Below, piece by piece: positions 32,701 through 41,299 of a stretch of 41,299 nucleotides of DNA; positions within the stretch are counted from its first letter, which is position 1, and every line of letters starts with the position of its first letter. The translations under genes and the position numbers were made by a program. This DNA is from Acanthamoeba lenticulata (Eukaryota > Discosea > Longamoebia > Acanthamoebidae), in assembly GCA_002179805.1 (NCBI GenBank), contig NAVB01000452.1:1-41299 (forward strand), given 5' to 3'. The notes under the pieces are model-generated. The model saw only the letters and a program-made list of their open reading frames with translations. It was not told the DNA's origin and searched no databases.

Positions 32701-35700
32701 TCGAGCGGTGGAAGAAACGCGTGTCGCGCCCGCCGTCGCTCACGTTGGGCGAGTAGCCCGCGGCCGAGGTCATGGTCGCCGCGTTGCCCGGCGGTGGCAG
32801 GAAGCGTCCGGGCGGGGCCGAGACACCGCCGTCCAGCGTGCTTATGGGCAGGTTGGGCGAGCTGGGCGCACTTCCGGTCACCGGCCGCTTCTCCGCCCGC
32901 GTCTGCACCGCGTCCGCCAGCCGGTTAGATTTTTGACAACTTCAGAGATCAACGACGTACGCTTCGCTTCTTGCGCTTCTCCTGCAGGGCGGCGGCCTGT
33001 GAGGAGGCCTGCACGTTCATCCGGGTGATGTGCTTCTGCACGGCTCCCAGCGGATCGTACTGGCGCGATACACGACACACGTCGTGAGCCAAAGCCGAAA
33101 GAAGCGTCTCTGGGGCGGTGGGCGAGGGGGAGCCTTACGTGGAACGACTTGAGGGAGAGCTGGAGGAGGCGTAGGAAGGCGTCTAAGTGCGCCGGTGTCT
33201 CCTTGGTCCACCAGTTGTGCAGCACTTGCCGCGACGAGTTGTCCAGCACCACACTGTGTGTGTGTGTGTGTGTTCTACAGTCAGCAGTCGCGTCCGGCCA
33301 GATACCAGCCGCAGTCGCAGCAGAGACGTACAGGAAGCAGAGGAGGAGCTGCTTGCGCTCCTCCTCGCGCGCGTCGTCCTCGGCCGCGTTGCCCGAGGGC
33401 TGCAGGCACACGATCGTGTTCTCCTTCTCTACCAACTGCCCAGCAATCGCTCGGTGAGCGTTTTCGAGCTGGCAAGTGCGTGGCGCGAGGGATCGAGGCG
33501 GCGTACGCTGACGAGGAACGGGAGGAAGAGGCCGGCGATGCGTTGCCTGGCCGCGCGCGAGGTGTAGCGCGAGTCGTACTCGCGGGTGACCAGCATGCGA
33601 CGCAACAAATTGATGCCCTGCATGGCCATCACGGCGAAAAGGTGAGCGAGCGAGTGAGAAGGATGCCAGGCAATGCAAGGCGAGGCGCTGAGCACGCACC
33701 ATGTAGCGATGCGCGCGTTCCGAGTTGGAGAGAATGGCGACGACCTCCTGCAGGATCAGGCCCACCAGGAAGTGCTTCCGCCTGACCCCAAATGAATCAG
33801 TCCCCGTCCCGCATACGTGGTAAGTGGATCGTCTTCCTGCGCTGCTGGGCGCGAGGCCTCACGTACATGAGCTTGGTGGTGAGGTCGACGATGGTCTCGA
33901 TCTTGTCCGGCAGCGGCAAGTTGAGCGGGACAAAGTGCTCGTAGTCGCTCAAGACCTGCACGAGGCCCGGCACCGGCGTGTCACAACAAGGACCAAGCGG
34001 AACGGAGCAAATGTGCCCCTTCAAGGAGGGGCGCGCACGGTGAGGAAGTCGAAGCGGAGGGAGTAAAGGCCCGTCGAGTTGGGGTTGTCCTTGTGCTGCA
34101 GCCCGCTCAGGTACTCATAGGCCTGTATGGCGCGCACATGTTCACCGTGGCGGGTCAGCCCTCCTGGCCATCACACGTCGAAGAGGCCACGGCGCACCAG
34201 GTCAAACACGTAGCCGCGGTCGGCGATGGCGAACAGATCACGGATGAAGCACGCCGTCTGGTGGTTGAGCTCGGCCGCGTACTTGACCCATCTGGCGCCG
34301 TCATCCCATCGATTCGGTGAGTGCCATTTGGGCGGCGTGAGAAGGAAAAAGGCGTGCGTGTTCGTACAGCGGGTCGGGATGCTCGTTGGCCCAGCCGACG
34401 GTGACCTGCTGACGGAGGCTGAGGATGAGCAGGCGCAGCTTGTCCAGAATCTCAGGCTCGAGCCGCTCCTCCCGGTTGTTGTCGCTCTCTGGTGTCGCGA
34501 TGGTCAGCGCACAGCGAAACACCAGAGAGAAAAGAAGAAAGAGAGAAGCTGCAGGGCGACGCCGTACGAAGGCGGCCGGACTGATGGAGATGGAGCGCCA
34601 TGGACTTGACGATGAGGCTGAAGAAGAACCAGGCGAACTTGTTGATCCCCTCCACGTCCTCGGCCGTCAGATTCTGTTGTGAGAGAAGGTGGTGGGCCAG
34701 CAATGAGTGAGCACGCATGAACCAGAGGTGTCGCGACGGCTGTGTGCGGGAAGAGCTCGGCGCGTCCGTACGTCGGAGAGCATCACAACGCGCCACACCT
34801 CGGGCAGGCGCGCGAAGAGCGGCGCCGAGCCGGGCACGACGGCACCGTCGAAAATGTAGTCGGCGTAGGTCACCAGCCCCGGATGCCGCCCGGACGTCGC
34901 CTCGCCCGGCAGCTGGTTCACACTATTTATTTATTATTATTTGTTATTTGTTTGTGTTTCGTTTTAGATTGTAATAATTACAAAATAAGAATAATAAAAG
35001 TAAAACGTTAAACCGTTCTCAGAGGCATACCTGCGTAGAACGTGGAGGACGGAGAGGAGCGCGGTCTGGCCAGCGCGGAGGCTGCGGGTACAGAGGACCT
35101 GGAAGAGGGCGTCGAGGACCTGCGGGTAGAAGCGCCCGATCTCGGCCACGCTCACCTCCTTGACCTGGCGGATGGCGTCGAGCACGGTGCCGGTCTCCTC
35201 CTTGTTCCTGTACTGCGAGAAGAAGTGCGCCAGGCTCCGGTTCTGGGAATAGATCGACGACTCCAGCCGCACGTTGACGGTCATCGTGGCCTTGTTGCCC
35301 ACGTACTGCACATCACGATGACGATGTGCGTGAGATGAAGCCCTGAAGAAGAAGAAGAAGAAGAGAAACGGGAGAGCACCTTGATGGCGTCCTCGCGCAC
35401 GACAGAGAGGTAGGACGAGGGCAGGTCGTAGGCCACCGGCAGCGTGTGCTCGCCATCCTCGATCACTCTGAGGTCATGCACAGCGACGACGACAAAGATG
35501 TCAGCACCCAACACCCAAACACCGTCATCAGCCAAAACCACGGCGGAGCGTACTGGCCCTCAGAGGAGAAGATCGGCAGAGCCGCGTAGCCCAATAGTTT
35601 CTGGCCATACACACACACGCATCATCACGAAGCGGTAAGTTGATCAAGGGGAGGAAGAGGGGGAAGCGAGGTCGAGGCATACCGGCGGCTTGGGCTTTTC

Positions 35701-38440
35701 CTTCTTCTTGGGCTCCTTGCACGAGACTTGGTAGAAGGTGAAGAGGGCGTGAGTCCTGCGCATGGATCCCCGCCATTGGGCCGTGTGTCAGCAGCCAGCA
35801 GGCACAAGTGATGAACAGCAGAGGTTGAGCGAAGAAGCAAGAGAGAGAGAGAGAGAGAGGAGGCTGGGCCAAAACGCACTTGGGCGAGAGGGCCGGGGGC
35901 AGCTTGATCTTGACCTCGTCGTAGAAGGAGGGCTTCTGGTTGTGGTAGCTCACCGTGGCCGTGCGCTCCTTCACAAACTCCTGCTCCGAGCTGCTGCCGT
36001 AGATCGCCTGCAAAGGACGAGCGACACCGGGTTAGATGACGGTCGAGGTCGAGCTGAGCGTCAAGCAGGGGCGGGCGGCGTACGGGAAGACCGGGCGCGA
36101 TGGGGTTCTCGTCCGAGTCGAGGAGGCGGACGCTGACGCCGATGGTGCGCGGCTTCTCGCCGGCGTAGCCCTTGAGGCAGAGCGCGGCCGGATAGACGTA
36201 GAGGTTGTTGACCCAGCTGAAGTGGGGCTCGGCCCGCGCGGCGTTGGCCTTGTCCTCGAATTTCTGGACCTCCTTGGCCACCTCGCTCTCGGCGCCGGCG
36301 TCGGGCACAGGCTGCAAGGGCAGGAGCGACGGGTTGACGCACAGCAGCGCCGGCGACGGGGCCGCCGCTGAGCCCGACGAGGCCGACGGGCCGCGCCACT
36401 CGCGGATCTCCATCACGCACTTGGCCGGGAGGCACTTGAGCTTCTTCTTTTCCTTCTCCTGCGAGAACTGCAGCAGCTTGTCGTAGATCGAGTCGTCGGC
36501 CAGATCCGACGCCCGCGACCGCACAAGGTACTTGAACTCGGACGTGTCCGTCCTGTCGTCCGAGAGAGAAGAGGCCGCGCGTCAGGCCAGGCGAAGGCAG
36601 AGGTGGAGGCGGGGGCACGAACCGGAGGAGTGTGCCGCTGTCCGTGGCGTAGAAGAGCTGGAAGGCGGTCCAGGCAAAGGGCTGCCGCCAGCGCCCAAGA
36701 CGCTCGCAGGCGCTGGCCACGTCCTTGGCCCACGTCGTCATCGCCTTTTGCTTCATCTGCATTTCCGTGCCCACGAATGATGAGCGGCAGTGCAGCAAAA
36801 TGATAAATAATAAACAATAAACAATAAAAGAATAAAATAAATAAATAAATTGAGGTGAGACGCACGGTGGCGTGCTTGAAGTAGGGCTCGGTGGCGGACT
36901 CGTGGTCGCCAGTCAACACCTTGTCGACCTTGAGCACAACGTAGATGTCGGGGCTCTGCTCGCGCACGTTGAAAATGGCCTTGCGCGCCTTGGTGCTCTT
37001 GTCCGCCGCACCCTGTATAGATAGATCGTGGTATTGTGCGGCTGTCAAGAACCGCTCCGTGCGCGCTTCCTGGGCAGCGGGCGTACCTCGCTGCGGAGGG
37101 GCACCATGGCCAGCAGGCGGTCCGAGTTGAGGTCAAAGTAAAAGGTTTCGGAGATGCGGCATCTGAGGGACGGAGAGGCCACGAGCTTCAGGAGCCCGCA
37201 ACAGGGCAAACAAGGGCAAAGAGGGAGGAAGCACGGACCGCTTGGTGCGGTGGTAGAGCGTGAGCGAGCAGAAGAAGGGCTCCTTTTCGCCCAACGCGAA
37301 CCGAAGCTCCTTGCACTCGATCAGCACTTGGTAGCCCCTAAGAGCACGCGTGAAGGTGAGGAACGTTGGGTGATGTCGTCACCAGCAGAGAACACGTACG
37401 GGTTCTCCTCGGGAGGCGGGAGGGTCACGCCCACATCGCTCTCGGGGAAGTCCTCCGCCCTGATCTTGCACAGATCGAAGAGTGGGAGCCGGTCCTTGTT
37501 CTGTGCGTTTTTGTTTTGTGACAGAGTGAGGCCAGGCGCGTTTAGCCGTAGCACAAGAGAGAGAGAGAGAGAGAGAGGTCACGTACGCGTTCCTTGATCT
37601 CATCGCGGAGGATGTCGCCGCTAAAGTCGAGCAGGGAAGGCTCCAGCACGCCTGTGATCGCCAGTGAAGGTGAGCACAGCAAGTGAGCGCAGGGCGAGAG
37701 GGAGCAGGAGGGGACACGAACCCTTCTCCGAGGGAGTCATCTTGGAGAGCACTTGGAAGGTGAGGGTCGGCAGTGCCTTGGGCACCGCGGGCAGGACCTG
37801 CACGACAAGGAACATGATGAGTGTGTGCATCACGATGGGGATGCTGGTGGGAAGACGGGAAGAGAGGCACACACCTTGCCGGTGCCGTGTGCGGCGCGAT
37901 GGAGGAACTCGACGGCAGCCCAGGGGCGCGTGAAAAAGCGGCCGCAGTCGAAGAGGTGGGCCAGCACGGCGCCCTCTGTGAAGGCCTCGGGCCCCTTTTC
38001 GCGCAGCCCACGCACCAACTCCACGACTTCCACCTGCGACAAGGGGCAATATTATTATAAAAAAATAATATCATTACAAAATAAAATAATCAAATAAAAC
38101 AAAACAATAAATGGACATAAAACTGAAAGATAAATAAATGAATAATAATAAAATAGAAAATACAGACGGGGCGCACCGGAAGGAGGGCGTCAGGTGGACA
38201 GCGGTGGGTGCGAGGCAGGCGAGGCTTGGGGCAAAGATCCTGTCCGGGTGGAGGGAAGAGGACGACCTCGGGCATGGGATCTTCCTGCACCACCTTTGAC
38301 CAGTGGATCCTCTCAAAGTAGCGCCCAGTCACCGCGGGCGGCTTGGTGCCCTCGGTAGCGCCCCGCTGATGGACTTCCTCGGCCTCTTGCATGATTGTCG
38401 TCACTGACGACGCCAGCGTGGCGGAGCGGTCCACCTGCAT
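29769..38440 (-). CDS. DOCK-family (zizimin-like) Rho GTPase exchange factor
   Basis: Predicted 1862 residues, 38 exons, 5589 nt with frame closed at every junction. First exon 38177-38440, then for example 37875-38033, 36084-36552 (largest), 35880-36007, 35031-35305, 32435-32902, 31859-32059, 30715-30953, 30462-30607, 30248-30380, 30009-30142 and last 29769-29939. The DHR-1 (C2-like, lipid-binding) domain is at about 483-650: FSWVNNLYVYPAALCLKG, SFYDEVKIKLPPALSPK and THALFTFYQVSCKEPKKK. The catalytic DHR-2 occupies about 1420-1862: YYRVGFYGPMFDDLDNKEFV, FIQIVEVTPFFTPDEL, LTRFMYETPFVQEGKK, LQIVLQGSVLLQVNAGPLE and LNGSLITDDQLPFQEKLKEG. The DHR-1 wording is closest to the DOCK-C/D (zizimin) groups. 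These proteins load GTP on Rac or Cdc42 relatives and drive actin remodelling. The ATG at 38440 is the first in frame after the promoter-like gap; a further 5' exon cannot be excluded. Confidence 0.93.
30155..30173. repeat. (GT)n microsatellite in a DOCK intron
   Basis: About nine GT units lie close to the 3' end (minus strand) of the intron preceding the exon 30009-30142, so on the transcript it is an AC run just upstream of the acceptor. A similar run sits at 33255-33273 before another exon of the same gene. Confidence 0.9.
37556..37577. repeat. (GA)n microsatellite in a DOCK intron
   Basis: About eleven GA units lie in the intron 37501-37586. On the transcript it reads as a CT tract near the donor side. 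Another (GA)n run of similar length is at 35841-35860 in the same gene. Confidence 0.9.
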
Positions 38441-39135
38441 GGGTGCTTCTTACGACGATGCGGGGCTTCCTTCTGATCTAATCCTTCCTTACCAACTGGT
38501 GCAAACAACAGTGGCCACCAAGGGAAAGGGCAGGCCGACCGCTGAGCTTGTTGTTGTCTCCTTCGTTGTGTGCGGTTGTCTCCAGCACACCAAAATTAAA
38601 TTGACCCGTTCGGGGTCTTTCTCGCTGGGTTGGTCGTCGCCTCTTTTTATTTGTGAACGATTTCTGTTTCAAAAAAGGCCGGGGGCCTTGTACAACGCGC
38701 GGGCGGACACAAGGGAGGAAGGAGGGGACAAGGTGATCCATCCCCGGCCGACCAAGGAGGATTGATGTATTGTTAGTTTAGGTTTTTTTTTTTTTTGGCT
38801 TTTGGTATTTCGTTAAGTCTGTTTTGTTTTGTTTTGTTTTGTTGTTTTTTCGTTGTTTGTTGCGGTTTTTGTTGTTGACGAGACGGAGACGGGCAGCGAG
38901 CCGTAGCGTGCTCTGGCGGTCGGCTGCTGCTGCTCGCGGTCGGCCGACGAGAAGCCGGGAGGAGGAGAAGAAGAGGAAGGAAGCAAGGAGCACATCTACA
39001 CAAAAATAGGAAGGAAACAGCAGAAAGGAAAGGAAGAAGAAGCCCCGAGCCGAGGCCGCGTTGAGGAAGGGCTGTACTGTGTGTTTTTGGTTGTCCGTGG
39101 TGGTGATGTTGTGGTGGAGGTGGAGTGTTATGGTG
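38441..39135. other. Intergenic region between DOCK and poly(A) polymerase
   Basis: About 695 bp. The left part should contain the DOCK promoter; an AATAAAAAG-like A/T element is near 38641-38653 on the minus strand. A (GTTTT)n run lies at 38821-38840 beside a long T run at 38782-38795, within the presumed 3' flank of poly(A) polymerase. Purine-rich sequence follows to 39060. No gene was recognised. Confidence 0.5.
38821..38840. repeat. (GTTTT)n pentanucleotide repeat
   Basis: Four perfect copies of GTTTT, extended by imperfect G/T-rich sequence to about 38880, downstream of the poly(A) polymerase stop codon. Confidence 0.9.
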
Positions 39136-41254
<2,119 letters not shown>

Positions 41255-41299
41255 TCAGCAGCAAAGAACTCGGAAAGAAGAGAAGGAGAGAGGGAGGGG

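Overview
The window looks like nuclear chromosomal DNA of a free-living amoebozoan, most probably Acanthamoeba (A. castellanii or a close relative). The evidence is GC-rich coding sequence with strong G/C preference at third codon positions, many short spliceosomal introns (mostly 60-95 nt, typical donor GTACGT), a secreted triple-CBM49 protein like the Acanthamoeba cyst-wall Luke lectins, and a long zizimin-type DOCK gene. I rebuilt exons by hand from splice signals and required reading frame to close across every junction. Exon lists are therefore predictions, but nearly all close exactly.

Layout. 1-1598 (+): 3' part of a WD40 protein with one exon per blade. 1686-3923 (-): AGGF1-like OCRE/FHA/G-patch protein. 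4349-10996 (+): a 24-exon C2-MUN (Munc13-like) protein ending in two GRAM domains. 11520-14254 (+): a type I membrane protein with a repetitive, probably beta-helical ectodomain. 14335-15060 (-): a decayed aldo/keto reductase, followed by an AT-rich island to 15770. 15771-17039 (-): Luke-type cyst-wall lectin with its own TATA box. 17408-18340 (-): intronless ankyrin-repeat gene. 18459-20052 (-): splicing factor BUD13. 20340-20888 (+): intronless ARF GTPase. From 21056 to the right end all genes are on the minus strand: VPS9-domain protein, SPT4, a small secreted protein of unknown function, TFIIH subunit p62/TFB1, a 38-exon DOCK-family GEF, and the C-terminal part of poly(A) polymerase, whose 5' end lies beyond the window. 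A short inverted copy of a p62 exon lies between p62 and DOCK.

Themes. Several genes serve mRNA synthesis and processing (AGGF1-like, BUD13, SPT4, TFIIH p62, poly(A) polymerase). Others serve small-GTPase signalling and vesicle traffic (ARF, VPS9 Rab5-type GEF, DOCK Rho-family GEF, Munc13-like tether or priming factor). Two encode surface or wall proteins. They do not form one pathway; the proximity is probably ordinary gene density (spacings of 62 to about 700 bp).

Most interesting points: the C2-MUN-GRAM-GRAM architecture, which I do not recall as a described Munc13 arrangement; two GC-AG introns in that gene that are forced by frame; the W-anchored repeat ectodomain encoded by same-phase exons; the inverted TFIIH exon fragment; the unknown 165-residue secreted protein; and the pseudogene beside an AT-rich island with an inverted repeat. 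No tRNA, rRNA, CRISPR array, complete transposon or viral genome was seen.
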